Assembly: GCA_942159475.1 (NCBI GenBank)
Contig: OW804098.1
Coordinates: 78,485,178-78,549,177 of the forward strand
Length of the DNA stretch: 64,000 bases
DNA from: Sthenelais limicola
Taxonomy: Eukaryota > Annelida > Polychaeta > Phyllodocida > Sigalionidae
Direction of reading: 5' to 3'
The notes under the pieces were generated by a model. That model ran no database searches and was not told the DNA's origin. It saw only the letters and a list, made by a program, of their open reading frames with translations. The number at the start of each line of letters is the position of its first letter. Within the stretch, counting starts at the first letter, position 1. Position numbers and translations under genes: made by a program. Positions 35,451 through 50,853 of the stretch are shown one piece after another.

Positions 35451-38400
35451 AGCCGGTCGTTCAGGCTTGGTATGTTCGAATATTAAGAACTTTTAATGTT
35501 GGATGTCCATGATGAGTGGTACTTTTCCCGTCATTTCTGGAAGGGGTTTCTGTTCTCCTGCGTATGCCATTCTGAGCATTGAATTCTGCTTTTGCCCCAG
35601 ATAAAATGAAACGCATTAATGCACCAGGTTATGAAATAGAGAATAACTTAACAAATAGGTGAGATGTATACTGGAAGGTCATCTGACTAAAGAGTTAGAG
35701 AATATCTTAAAAGTCATATAATTGAATATCGGCCGGGAAAAACGCAACGTTTGCACTGAACTATTTCCATTACAGATACAATCAACCCATATGTGAATCA
35801 GATAACCCCACGTCAGGTCCAATGCGTATAAAGAAAGATTAAGCGATGAAAACCTTATTTTGTTGTGCCCACAACCGCGGAGACCCTAAATAATTGACGC
35901 GAAATGAGTAGCTAGATGCGGGGGACAATTTAAACTTATAATAGTGTTTGCGTGGAGCTACACTGGATTATGAAATGCATCGATGATCATTCTACAAAAT
36001 TGACAAGAGATTGTTCTGTCGTACACATTTTTATTAATAAAATTTGTGTTATATACACATTATGACGTGCTTACACGTGTATGTTGATAAGTCAATATGG
36101 AAGGCTACAAAAGTATATTTCTCTGTTGCAATTATTTGCAGTACAGAAATCAGTAGGGGATACAATTTCATGAATATATAATATCCGTGCTTGAATAACC
36201 AGATAAGCAAATTATGAATACCTTTCCATATTAAGACATTCGATTAATAACTTTCATTCCACTTGAAAAATTTCCCGTTCAACTGTTGTCTATATGATAC
36301 AGTTTGTATACACACTTTTGGCATATTAAATGCACCTCCTCTATTCAAGCCATTGGCGCTTGTTAACTTTTGCCACTACTGATAACGAGCCACAATACAA
36401 TAAGTTTCTTGTAGAAAAATAACTCACAATTATACAATGCTACATGCATAGCGTAGCTTAATACAGACTTTGAACTAAATAAATATCCAAACTCCCTTTC
36501 GACTGGTTACTATCATATCGACTTGTAGCTATACAGTGTTCTAAGAGGGAACTCCCACGGGCTTGTTAGCATGTTCCGTCTCGAAAGACATAATCAAATT
36601 TTAATCTCAAGCGATATGGTTCATCACCGTGTCTCAGGTCGGCTAACCATGAATGGTAAAATTCCTTTACTCATTCTTATACTCATAATGTTACTGGGTA
36701 AATATTCCCACCACTCTCATACTTCGGAGTTAAAAAGAAACACAATGCTGTCATTACAATGAGACAAACCTACCGCCTCTCATAGGAACGGAATAAGTAT
36801 GGTGCAATTTATTCAATCAACACTATCTCAAGAAATAGATGGGAAGCATATCATTTTGGTGCATCCTTAGGTTAAATTACAAATTAGACGGATAATGCAA
36901 ATATCAATGAGCTCATAGATAGGAAATAAATAGCCCTTATTAATCAAGGATTTAATGCAAGGTCACAGTTTTGTTTTCAAGTGAGCAACTTAAAATCCAA
37001 ATCCACAGTTATATCAAGTCTCTAACAATCTCAAATAAACTCATAAGTCTTCTTAAAGTTCTAGAGCGCGTTATTCCAAAAAATGCAACGGGGAAGAATC
37101 CAGACTGGTAGTTTCAAGATAGACAACTGTTGTGATAATCCATCTCTAACCTACAACCACCCAACAAACCTCCCATGGCTTAACGGTGGAATATAAAAAT
37201 GCAATGAACCAATAAACATATATCTTGGACGTACAGACATGGACCAATAACCGCAACAATCTACCTCATTCCAAAGGGCAGTGCTTCGTTATCCACCAAG
37301 GACAAGAGACATTCAGCTTTTGCTGCCATACTAAAAATATTGTCTAGTCCATTTGAGTTTCTGATTGCAGACATGAATGAATGCCCGATTTCTACCTTCG
37401 TATAGCACCGTAAATTTAATTATGAATCAATACGCCATATTGTAGCTAAACATGAACTACAATACTGAATCCGAGTATAGATATAACTAAGTGGTGCCTC
37501 TCATGTAGATAGACATACATGAATGAAATGTTAACAAGAAAATAGCATATAGTGACGATATATTTGTAGAATTCCTTGTAAAATGAATGATAATTTGTCA
37601 TATAATAAACCCTCCTTCCTTTCCAACTGGGTTGCGTATTCATAGTTACAATTGTGAAGAGAAACCTTAATCGTGTAAATTGAGTTGGTGATGTGTTTAA
37701 ATGAATATAAACATGGTTCAGATCACACACAAAAGGAGTCTTACCTATTTCTTAAGTAATTACATAACAGAAACAGTGAAGAGGATTAACTCAGGATAAT
37801 ACATTATTCCTTAATATTATATGATAAGACAGGAATGATGTGGGTACACATACTGGTCTAAATTACAATATATATATAATAGTATATACAATAATATTTC
37901 CCTTTCCTTTAAATAATTGCACACTGTCAAGGTACAACACAAACATATGAAGATCCTTTGTTCGCAGTTCAAGTAAATCTGAATTTTATATTCCCCCGTG
38001 TTGCAGGGTAAACTGGCCACGGAGAATTATCTTTTCAAATACCAACTATGTAAAAAATGATTCAGTGAAATTTATGCAGTTATTCTTATGAACTCCTTAT
38101 GAAGAATGTTGTGATTGAAATTCCAAATGCGTTCTACCATACAGTGGCCCGTAAGCTGACTACGTCCCGGGCATCACATGGCCTGCAATTGCATGATTGT
38201 CATCAGATATCAACATATTTCTCAGTAAAATAGCTAAAAACAATTTTATTTGGCAGTTGTTGGACTCTTGATTCCATATGACAAAAACATGAAGTCTGTA
38301 TCATGACCATGGGATTTTATATGATCGCATAAAGATGATATCGGAGCTAAATGCACGCATATATATTACCGTAATACGGTGTATTTTCCAAATGTAGCTG

Positions 38401-38532
38401 GAAATTCCAGTAAGCTCTGTTTCTGTAGCATGAAATAATGGGCGGAGCCTCTGATATCACAATTTAACTCCGGTGGTCTTGGCTTGCCACGTGACCGGCG
38501 TGGGGTAATTTCCATTGGTCGCTCTCAGAGTG
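35451..38532. other. Intergenic DNA and PALS1 3' UTR
   Basis: AT-rich sequence between the PLE and the PALS1 stop. The part nearest PALS1 (about 38250-38532) is its likely 3' UTR. No reading frame, repeat or RNA gene stood out in the remainder. Confidence 0.5.
38245..38250 (-). terminator. Candidate polyadenylation signal of PALS1
   Basis: AATAAA on the minus strand lies 283 bp after the PALS1 stop codon, a plausible 3' UTR length. There is no transcript evidence. Confidence 0.4.
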
Positions 38533-41500
38533 TCACGACAACCAATGAGCAGATACCCACTGTGGTTCAACTTCGAGCCTATTTATCTCTGCGAGTAATT
38601 CTTCATATGCTTTGTCTGTATCAGAATTGACAATAATCATATCAAAGTAATGTCCGTAGGTGTCCTCCACTTCTCGGGCCTTTTCTATGATATCTTTCAA
38701 GTCGTTATCCTGAAACAGGAAAAATGATTATAAATGATAATGAAGGGTCTAGAGAATGATTGATTAGACCAGGGAGGTAAGTCGCCATTCCACCCAGCAT
38801 GGAGGCATGTAAAATGTTTCCTCGCGATTCAAAGACAGGTTTTTAATACAAAAATAACGCTTAAATGCAATTTTTATCAATTATATTCATTATCTAAGAA
38901 GTCAACTTGCCCTCGAAATTCAGCGTGTAGAGTAATCTAAAGGGAATACTAGGCATATTGAAAATGCCAATTGAACTTAAGTGCAAAGGGAATTACTTAC
39001 CGTTATTTTCGTACCCTCTTTATCTCGTATCATCCTTAATTTCTCCAAATTTGGAGGAGCGATGAACACAACATATGGCTTTAAATCGGATGCTTTTAAA
39101 ATCCGAAGTGACTGTAAAAAAGACCAAAGGTTCATGGTCAACGAGATTTTAGAATAAAGTTGTTCATCATAATTACCACTGGATTTATTACCTTCTAATA
39201 CCAAGTTAACGTAGAAAGAGATATAAGTTTATGGCACACTTTAAACAGATTATAACCGATGGTGAAAGCAGTTTCAAAGGATACGTATAGTTTATCTACA
39301 GATAAATAAAACGCACCTGTGGATGCAAGTTAAGCAGACATATTTTGCCCTGATTGATGACTTGTCTTATTGCCTCCAAACTTGTACCGTAGAGATTATA
39401 TTCAAATTCCCCGTACTCGACAAATTTCTGACCAGCAATGTCATCTTCGAACTTATGCCTGGGCACGAAGTGGTAATCCCGACCGTCCTCCTCCTCATCC
39501 TTCCTTGGGCGACTTGTATCTAAAATCAAGCAAATTGAATTGATGAACAATCGTGTGATTAAATGAAGATTGTAGAAAGATAGAAACAAATCTGTCAGTC
39601 TTCCAAAACCTTTTTTATATCCTACTGGATCAACTCACGAGGTATCGCGGCAGCAAATCTTTCGTCGTCACTTTCCATCAAACGTTGCCGAAGCTCTTGT
39701 CGCCCGACATTAGGAGGACCGATGAGGACAATTGGACGTTTTCTGTTGGGTTGCGGATAATACAAAGCTACATCTTCGTACGTCAGGATTTCCTCTGCTT
39801 CAGCCTCTGTAACGTAAAATGGGGAAATACTATACAGTAATGATATAGTCGCAAAAAACATAATCTAACCAATCGTGTTGCATTTCACTGCTAGAAGGTT
39901 GTTATGTACATATGTTTTCCAATGCTCGCTGTTCAAGAATTCACAACAACGTTTTCGTAGTTTTGGACTTCTTATCGAGAAAATGGTTTACTTAGAAAAA
40001 TTTGAGGGAAGAACTCTTACCATCTCCTGCTCCACTATACAGTTGTTTCTTTTTCTTCTTCTTGGAAGACTTGGCACAGCGACATCTGTGTTTCTTCTTT
40101 GACATTTCTTTGCTGTCACCTGTTATCGTTTGTCTCATAGCTTCTCGTCTGAATATTGTGGATGCATATAGAATTAAGTTTCACTTCCCATTTTTAAAAA
40201 AATCACTTCACATCTTTCACAAACATAGTTATAGTATCACGTTTGGGAATTTAAAAGCTGAAACTATTAAAAATTACATGAAAGTGATAATTTGAGATCA
40301 AATAATAGATTAATCCCAATTTCATCAAAGCCTAACTGAAGTACGTACTGTTGTTGGAAGGAACGTGAAGGAATAAGTCCTGCGAGAGCCTGGTCTTCTT
40401 CACCTTCTCGATAGGCCTGCCACCAGTTGGCATCTTCCTGGTTTATAACGTGTAGTATATCCCCTTTCAAGAACGAGATACCCAGCTCCCGGCAAGGGAT
40501 ATAAAGGTCATCTTCAGGATCGTAGTTAAAGTGTGCCCTCATGTGCGCCTGGAAAGGTGTCGGTCATATTTATATTCAAAATTATAGCTCACGCAATCAA
40601 AAGGGTGAAATGAATGGTTTCACCGTAAAGATATGTCGTTTGGATTGTTTGAAAGTCTTCGGCCTCTAAATTAGGTGTTTATTCCTTGCCTTAGGTGGTA
40701 GCCCATGCTTACATAAAATTCTCATTTTTCTATTCTATGGCTTAGCATAAGTTGTTATTTCAATGAAAAAGGAAACAACCATCACTGGGAGGGTAAACAT
40801 GAACTAGATCAGGAATAACTTACCACTTTGTCTCTGCCGGCTGTACCATTTGAGTAACCAGCTTCTTCACTTGGTACGATCAAGAAGGTTAAAGTTCCAG
40901 TCATGTTAGCCTGTAAAAAGGTGCACAACAATAAGTATAAATTACTGCCAAACAAGTAATTACACCTATAGCTACTTAAAATTGCAAAAGAAACAAATTT
41001 AACAGGGCAGGACAGAGAGCATTTTGGCCCGGGGGAGGGAGGGGGCGGGGGATTGGTTGCTTTACGCCGTTTTGACACCATACTTTCGGTCCTATCGGGG
41101 CAAGAGGAAACACGCTAACAGGATGCAATACCCTGCTCTTTTCTGAGAATTAGCAGTGGTTCTTTTACATGCGACACATATAACCATATGCAGCTATACA
41201 CAGGGTTAGAGTTATTTATCACCCAATCAAGAAATTTACATGTGTTAGATACACATTATCATATGGTTGGGCTAAACACGGAGGTAATACGCAGTCAGAG
41301 CCATACATAATGTATGGCTCTGGCAGACTCAAGCGTTTCTTACCATGCGTTCACAGACTTCGTTTACAGAGCGTCCTTTCATGTCCACACCGTTAATCTC
41401 GAGGATCTCGTCCCCCTCGTGTAACAAGCCACTTTTCTCAGCAGCGCCACCTTTCACAATTCTTCCTATGATCACAGAGTTACCTTCATTCCGCACAGTG

Positions 41501-44500
41501 GCTCCCTGAAAGGAAACAAATGGTGTTTATTTAGTTTATTTAAAAGAGTTAAGTTTTTTCTATTCATGGCAACGACAAATCTTGGTATCTCATTGGTACA
41601 TTTCCCCTAGGCTAGAAATCGTCGTTTTTAAAAAAGAAATCACGAAATCAATTAATGGAATTAAAAGGCTATGCGAAGAAACAAATGCATGACCCGAGAA
41701 AACATTCAAAGTAATCTATAAACTAACTAATGCCATCACATCTATTGCCATATATGGAACCAGGGAGGTGAACTATAAATATACAGTGTTTTTTTTACTA
41801 CGGTATACATTCCTGCTCGAAAGATTCCTTAGACCAAATAAATACGCATGACCTTCAAAGACGTAAGGATTTGAGCTATTCTTACCAGCGGGTCTGCAGT
41901 TTTCTGTAATCGGACAATTTTTATGCTATCTTCTCCATATTGAGAAGCTCTCTCGTAAATGTACTCCCTCTCCTCATCCTCTCCTGGGGTTGATGATGTT
42001 TTTGGCTCTGCGGATTTTTGGAAGGCTATTTTGTCGTGACTGTATAATACGCCCTGAAATCAATAATACAATTTGCTCAATGTTATTTTTTACCCATTCC
42101 ATTCATGAGTCGAGCATTTTTATAATTCTGAATTAGTTATATTTAATTCATTTATGTATGAAAAAGATTCTCGTCCAGAAATGCTTCTAAGCATGGAAGG
42201 TGTTTTATCTATCATTAAAGCCAAACTTGGAAACAATAAGGTACAGTCTAGATTCTACCTTCATGTTGGGTTTGTGAAGTAACATGGCAAGTTCGTCTAC
42301 GGCTGGGTTGCCTGCTTGGGGAGCCATGGCCGCCAGGATATCGGCCGCCGTCTGGTGTCCATTATCGTGGACAGGCTGAGCCTGCGGCGATCTCAACGTC
42401 ACCTCAATCACCTGCAAAGTTAATAACACAACACGCACCAATAAGTCTAATTCAATATGCTCTTTAGTTGGGCGACCGGGGGACGTATGGTGGGAATAGG
42501 AGACTGAATCACAAACTGAATTGGGAGAGAGATTGATACGCGACTCTAGGTACTTTAAATTGATTACGGTAAGAATAGGTCAAATGTCAGAAGCTGACAA
42601 CATATATATATATATATATTCAAAGATTCGATTGAAATATTTACATAGTGCCTTTAAATGTAAAATATATATGTCAACGCATATAATATTACATTTTACT
42701 GCTTAATGGAAATTGCGAGGAGATAATTCATTTGTGTTGAGTATTCACTTAAACCAGTCCTAGGTGAAGATATTGGACTCTTGGTATGATTGGTTTATCG
42801 CAGTAGGAATGCCACAATATGATTACCTTGTTGTGTATGTCAAGTGCTTGTTGGAAGCGTGAGTTATGGAAGAGTTGGGAGAGGAAAGCCACGTGTTTTT
42901 GGTCCTCCACGGCTTCCAGACGACTTTGAATGTGTTGCAAAGAAGAAAACAAGTCTTCAACACCTGTAAAAACGAGAAGAGACTTGAATCAGATGATGTT
43001 ATTCTCATTTAAACAAAGCAATATGTCAGGATAGAATCAACAGATCACAAACTATGGTGGACGTGGACTTGAGCAGATTGGTGGAAATAAAGCAACAGCT
43101 CGGGCAGAGAGGTCTCAAAAGTACACCTTATAATTAACACTGGAACTAATTGAAAAGGCGAAACTAAAATGTCTGCAAAAAGTCACGTTTACAGGAAGAA
43201 TAAAAATTGAAACGACAAAAATTTGATGAATATGAAGTAAAATCCCAGTCGAAGAAGTCATATCCAGGTTGGAGGGCATTTATTCCTTCATCAGACTTTT
43301 CACCAAATTCTCCCTAAAACCAGCTTTCGACAAAAATCCCAAGAATTTCACAGAATGTTGTACTCCTCATTTCAGGACACACTCCCCTTACTTATATAGG
43401 TCTAGAACATTAGCAACACCTGTCCACTCAGCGATGGTACTTGAAATGATGAAGAAGCCACGTTTCCGATATGGAAGCACACTCAGGAATATTTTCTCTC
43501 TTCTGTAGCTTGGTCAATATGAGCTTACATAAAAGATGCAGATCTAAAGCTGGACCATTCAATAAGAGTCCACTACCACATGGAGGAGCTAGCGGACAAA
43601 TGAGAAACCAGGAAACTTTCTCCAGGAGCGGCTCTCAAGTTCGTCTGCGCACCAGGAGTAACTCATCAAACGCACATGGTCTGGCTCCACGTTTGATTTG
43701 TTCACAGTCTCACAGAATGTCAATTAAACATTTATTCAAAAGTTTTCGAATAATTTATTCTCTATAAAGCCAAGTAGTACCTAAATGAGCCGATGTCCCT
43801 GGGGTTGAAACAACCTGCTTAAGTGGGTATGTATATATATGTAACTTTAAATTTCATTGCAAGCTATTGTACACACCTGGTATGAGAATTCAGACCTGCC
43901 AAGTATTGGCTACACCTTATGAGTCTTTACACTAAGGCTACACCAACATTAAAATGCCAGGGGACCCTAATCAGTCTAATACTGGGATCGGAACAGAATG
44001 TCTCTAAGTGTCAAACCTAGGATAAAACGGCAGGGCAGACAACGCCCAGAGTGAGGGCCTTAGTCCCCCGTTCTCAGGCCACTCCAACCCTTCCAATCAA
44101 ATCTGACCCCAGGCAGGTAAAACCACGCGAGCAATCCAACCTTTCTAAACCCTTGCTAACACCGCTACAGTAACCTAATAACTCCATACTCTCCCTTCAT
44201 GAATTCAAGGGCATGAGACCCGGGGGTGGGTGGGGGTGGGGTTTATGAACAAGGCGATATTTTATCAAATGGTCCAGTTTCAGACATATTGAAATGCAAA
44301 ATACACCAGAAGAAGAATCGAACATTATCATATGAATGAGAAAGGATGATCTGAACCGAAAGCTTCTCGGGCGAACAACAGAAACGTTTACACTTGTCTT
44401 ACCACATAAGACTCCTCAAGTACCATGATGCAACTGTTTGTGAAAACGTTCGTTATCAATTTTTTAGTAGCTTTGGCATCATGAACCCCGTTTTAGAAGC

Positions 44501-47500
44501 CCGTTATAGAATAGTACATGTATGTAGTTTTGAAGGTTTTGTCTGATACGGATGGGCTGGATGGTGGAAATTGCGACTGGCACCATCACTTGGGTGTAAA
44601 AGGAGCGCGAGTTTTGAGGCACTTGAACCATGTTATGCTCATACATTTTGCTAAGTCCTCTTTATTATTGCTATTGGCATTGAGTTTAGATGCAGAGGCT
44701 GGGGTAAGACACTTGGACAGCAGTGATAAGTAAAGGGCACGAGCTAATCATAAACACAAACTGCCTATGGCTATGATGGATTTCGGTATTTAAAGTTGGT
44801 TAGTCTTTCTATAAAGTCAAGTCAAGTCAAGTACCTGTAGTAGATACTCCTACCCATATAATGGTAGGTAATGCTGTTTTAAAACAAGTGGGGTAGTGTC
44901 CCTTTCTTGAAGAATTTGCATGACATTGTATTTTGTTATATTGATAACTACTGTACAATTAATCAAATTAATTGTGACATATGCATGGTCAGAATAAAAC
45001 ATATATTCTACTCTTAAAATGACTTTAAACAGGTTCCAAGTGTTCTAACACATCGACCATGAATGCCAAAGTTTCGGCCAAATACAACTGTCCAAAGCTC
45101 AGGAAATAGCAAAGTCGGCGAATTCACTTTGATTTCACCTTTCTCTTGTTTCTGTCTGTCTGCTCAAGTAACAATAATACGTTTCTCTTCTAGATTAATC
45201 GAATACTTCGCCTCACGGAATATACAGATAATGAGGATCAACTCATTATTATTGAATAGGTGGCGTGTCATGTTTTATGTGTCACCTATAGGTCAGTTTT
45301 TCACACCGCAGACATTCTTCACAACAGGTTCATGTCTAATATATGAATCCTAAATAGTAATGCATGTAATTAGGCCACAGACGTGTCAGTCTGACCCCAA
45401 ACGGTCTACAGCATTACACGAGTGTACTAAAAGGTAGGAAAGGAATTTTTAGTCAGTGGCGAGTTACTGGGTGAGGGAACTCATATGGAATTTAAGCAAT
45501 CCTCTGTTTAATAAATAAACACAATATTATAAACACCCAGACCTGCGTAAGCAAGGAAAAACCTAATCATAACTCGCTATACTAGTCACTGTCACTATAC
45601 GGTACTAGTTATCTAGATCTATTGCTATGTAAACATTCCTATTATTCATTTCGTTTACCTTTTCCAACAAAAAATAAGGTAAAATAAGTTTTTTTCTTTA
45701 TTAAATACGAAATATTGGTTTGCAACATGGAAATGTATATATATGGAATAACGAGACACAAATACGTAAATAGTATTGGAACGATGGTCATTATGCAAAA
45801 CAGTACCGTACACTTGAAAAAACTGACCCAAATAGAGTAGGAACAAACAAGACAGATAAAAATTTGAACTACGTTTTTCACAGTGATGTTTGTCGATTTT
45901 GTAAACATTCAGAACATATGTACTCATTACAATAGTTTACATACTGCAATAATAATCTGCTTTTAGTCATTGCAAGAAGGCAACAGAGTATGTTAAAATT
46001 CATTAAAAAAATATTAGCCCGGACAGAGCTTCCTTCAAATTTTCTACACTGACCAATGAGGGATAAAACTATGAATAAGGCCGCTAACACAATGTAGTAG
46101 GTTGTAAGAGTTGTGCCGACAAAAACTGAATTAAGCCCCATTGTTACTAATGAGACATAGACCTACTCAGCAAATACCTACATTCAGATAGAGGGAAAGG
46201 CACCAACAGAATAAGGCAATCAGAACCCAATATGTTGCCATAGCAACCTTCTCCCTATCTCACAGGCAGTGAAGAGAGCCTTAGCGCTTTTGAGGGTCTC
46301 TATCTAATCAGGAAGGGTCTATCTACAAGGACCGCAAGAGTCCTGCAAACATCTGATGGATCTGACCTTAAGAGAATGACTTTAGTGCCACCTCCATCGA
46401 TCCACATTCCTGCCCCGAGTCTTTCAATCTTTATGATTGGATCGCATTGAACCAGCTACAGCCTACACTCCTCTGCCTCGTCCATTCAGGGCCAAAAGGA
46501 GCTAAAGGGCTGAAATACGAAGGGGTACTGTCGGGGATTAGGTTGTAGATCGTCTGTTCTCCACAAGGAGTCGCCACAAGGGTGATCATAGAACCATGGT
46601 TTCCTTTTTTGTCGTCTGCTTCCAGCAGGTCCAAAAATCCCCGGTAATGGGCTGTCTTAGAAGGAACATGCCCTATAAGAATGCCTTTTATCCACCAGAC
46701 ATAAACTTTTGGGGAAGTTAGTTTTTTCTTCTTCCAGTGAATGCTTTCATCTCAGAAATTACTTATCAAACCTAATTATTCACGTGTCTGTATCTTCCTA
46801 CTCCGACCTATCCTGACCTATTTATACCCTACGTGTGTAAAAAAGATGGCATACAAAAAACAAGCATTTATAGATCACATGAGGAACTTTATGGAATAGT
46901 TGGTCTACACATAGACTTGCACAAGTCTTAGAATTTTCTTTGTTTAAAAAACGAAAACTATCATGTTATGCTCACTACCATGTTATGGTCACTCCCCCCT
47001 TGACTGAGAATGGGGAGTCCCAGACCTGCAGTATAGGGCCCTACAAACAACACCAGTCTTAGGGACGAGGTCTAGTCTTGTCCACACACACAAAACACAA
47101 CAGTTCACATCCTAGGCTACTAATAAAGGCATATAATGCGGAAAATTGCGTGTCGAGGCAGCATTATATCATGAGCAGGGGTATCAGGATAAGCCAGCAA
47201 GCAGGTTATGGGAACCTGCTAACTACATTCTCCATTATTACCGTTATTTGCTCCTTCTGGACCATGGCTCAATAGCTATGACGAGTTTAGCGTCATGCAT
47301 GACTGGTTTGGGAATCTGGTTATGAATATTTTATCAATATTATGTTAATGAACTTGAAAGCAGGCGGGTACCCACATAAAAAAAGCTAAAGTTAATAATG
47401 GTACCTAACACTGTGGACCTGGGGTAGTATGGGAATTCACCGAATTAAATATGAGAGCAGACTGGGATGCAAGGGAGGTGGGAAATCACCAAGTCTTTAT

Positions 47501-50500
47501 TTGGCAGCTCTTTTCGAGATGCTCTGCCGTTACAATTCTTACACGTAACTGGCTCAATAATAGAAGGGGGAAGGCAGCAATGTGTCCCCAAAACGTGTAC
47601 ATCCTTTCTTATCATTAGCACAGGATGCAGTGGATGGTATCAACAACCAATCTCAGTATAATTTAGTTATACATCAGAGGAGAGAGCCCGTGTTAGTGCA
47701 GAGGTACTCAATATTTCAGTGCTTCTGAACACAAAGACGAGAATAAATATGTAATTATATCATAATGCTATCAACTATTTCCATTCATATGAGTGCAATG
47801 GTGAGACCACATTGTCATAAATTCTATGGTATATTTTACACAATTAAATTTTTACCTTGTTCCTTACATCCGCTGCATGTTTGAGCTACCACGGCATCAA
47901 GAAAAGATGCCAAGATCGCAGAGGTTACATTTGTACAGCAACTCATACATGTTATCGTACCTTCCATTAACTAGACCAGACATAAAGTTCCTTACATGGC
48001 GATGGCTAAACACACGGTACACAATCTATGGAATACCGGTCAGTTCTCAATCATTTGTCAAGTTGATGTATATCCACCCATACATTAGCCAAGCCACCTC
48101 GCCCATTATATTAAATACTAAAATAATGTAATGCTAAATATTACCTGGAATCAGTCTGCAAGGAGCTTTCATAGAACAGATTGTTTAATGGGTGCAACAA
48201 AAATGTTTACATTCCCTTCATATTCCCTCAATAAGGACTCCAAACTGCGATAGCAGGGTTCTATATCGATGTCTGCATGCAAGCACGAAAGCCTGAGGTT
48301 TGATCGGTATGATTGACCATTTCAACATTGGCTGAGTAATCGAATCAGTTCCAGTTTTTGAGAGAGTAAAGAGGATTTAAAGCATCGAAACATCGAATGC
48401 TCTGGCATACTGAAGAAACATCGAAAGTACTGCCTCCACTTTGAACCATTCTGTACTTGCCTCAAAAGCTGATATTCGTCCCACACGCTTTAATAAAGAA
48501 ACACTGGTTTTATTTAAATTCAGCTTCGTCATAATACTAACTTTTATAATTCAAAATACATGGCCTGAATACAGTACCCTTGGTGTAAGCTCCTACTTTC
48601 ATAAACACTCAAAACCCTCTATATATGGCACATGTAGACCTTGGAATTTCCTATTACTCCAAGTGTAGACCAACTAAACTGTTCCAACTACCGATATTCT
48701 TATATGTTTATTCATTTTTTGAAAACGTAACTCTTATTGAAATAATTTTCATGATGACAATATGATATTTTCAAGTATTCATATATATCGTTTTACGAAA
48801 AATTACATAATCACAATTATCAGCGAACCTATTAATACCCGGATCCAGAGGACCATACATATATATCATAAGCATAGTTAATACATCATAAACATATTGG
48901 TAAAGCAGATTTTAGCTTAGACCGTGATCCCAGTAGCTGCAATTGACATTGTTTTGGCATTCAAACCGAGTTATTATAGTACATCCATTCATTTACATTA
49001 TGAGTACATTCTTGTATTAGTAATAGTATATTTGGTCTTACAGCATAAATAGTTACATGGCAAATTTCATTAGGGTTAAGTAATACTATTTATACACCGA
49101 GGAAGGTCATGAATAAAAAAATATGAAGAGCACCGGCCCGATGTCTAGTCTTGGTTCGGATTTATGATGTAATCATGACAAATATAAGTAAAAGAAAGAA
49201 GCAGCCTATTTCCACACAGGATTTATTTGTGATTAAGATCTGGGATGGCTACATTATTGACTGTCACATTGAACGGTCTGCCACGAGTAAATATGGACCA
49301 TGGGACTCCCATGGCCACGTGTGTCAGCGAGTGGAAGGGTACATTCTATCCCAACAGAGAACCCTAGGGTCACACTTCACACTCGCCATGGATGCATATG
49401 TATGCATATAGCCATATCCTCCAGGCATGTGCCATGTACTGAGATCTGCCCCAATACAGCTCCGAAAGGGATCAGTCGCGAGGGGCCCACAACATAAGTA
49501 TACTTGTAGTAATCTGTGTAGGGCAATACAAGACAGATTCCTGTCGTTTGCCTACTTAGGCCACCTATCCGCTGCATCTCCAATACATAGATTTCACTGA
49601 CGTCACGGCCCTGGCCATGTTTGGGGTCAAATTAGATGCCTATGCATGCTGCGATACTTGAATATACTGTTTTCTGGCTGTTTTAACCTTTATCAGTTTT
49701 AATCTGCCTCAGCAATACCTTCATGATAGGTTAGATAATCTGCCTTTAGTGTAGTATTACCAAAGTATCTACTCTTGTGAGGTTTATCAACTTTGTTTTG
49801 ATACCCCCGCCGTAGACGCAAGCGTAACGCTGACCCGAGACATGGCGGCCACTGTGATACCCCAGCCTACTGGGTGACGTCATGTGAAATCTATGTATAG
49901 TCTCCTGTTACTGAAATACACACCACGGTTTATAAGAACGCTTTAATAATATGATTCATATTCATTCTTATAAATAATAAAACCGTCATATTATGAGATA
50001 AGCACATTCTGACTTGACGATGAGTTATCCCTTTTCTTCCAGAAGTTTCCCGTTCAAAATAAGAAAATGAGCTAAGGATTTCACGCCTACCAACACTATT
50101 AACAGCTAGATATTGAATCTCAGATTATGAGATGTATGGTAGTTTAGTTCGGTTCAATGACCTCGGTAAAGCGAAGGGTACATTCATATTGCTCATCCAG
50201 ACGGACCAGAGAAGGAACTGTCGGTGTCCATATGATGTTCTCTACGCCACTCATGCTGCCACTACGTTCTTGGTATTCCCATATTCTACATATCATAAGG
50301 CAAAACATTCTAACTCACGTTTAAACATGAGCCACTCAAGGGGCATGATAGAATTGCCAAGGGCACTTACCAAACTTACTCAACAGATATGAAAGCATAA
50401 GCGCCCCACCCCTAATCCAATACCTCCGCCCTCTCTCTTCCAACAACTCTACGCCTAGGTCAGGTTCAACCAGGTCAGCATAGGTCGAGTGGATAAGTGT

Positions 50501-50801
50501 CGATTTCAACATACACACACGCCCCCTAGTCGTAGAACCCAATGCTTGTAGATACTCGTCTCCATGGTAACATTATATATAAAGGGTTTCGGCAACACCA
50601 ATCAGTGAGAGTCGGTTGGTGGCAACAACTGGCTTTAAAGAGCAGAAGGTGGAATATAGATCTCATGATAGTGAAACACTGGCTCTAAGATGGGATCATA
50701 GTTGTGGCTACAGATGCCATCCATACAACCCACAATATGAACAATATGAGGGAGATAGATAGATAGGTAGAGAGAGAGAGACAGGGAGAGAGACAAAGAG
50801 A

Positions 50802-50853
<52 letters not shown>

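Noticed and set aside
40021..40148. Lys-rich segment (SKKKKKKQL) as a nuclear localisation signal
   Set aside because: It is the HOOK region between SH3 and GUK, where vertebrate PALS1 has a comparable basic run.
43269..43767. Plus-strand frames of 79 and 98 codons in PALS1 intron 2
   Set aside because: They lack motifs and splice sites and lie antisense in intronic DNA.
46431..46634. Alternative PALS1 exon on the minus strand
   Set aside because: Composition looks protein-like, but I could not find an acceptor and donor that would splice it in phase between the flanking exons.
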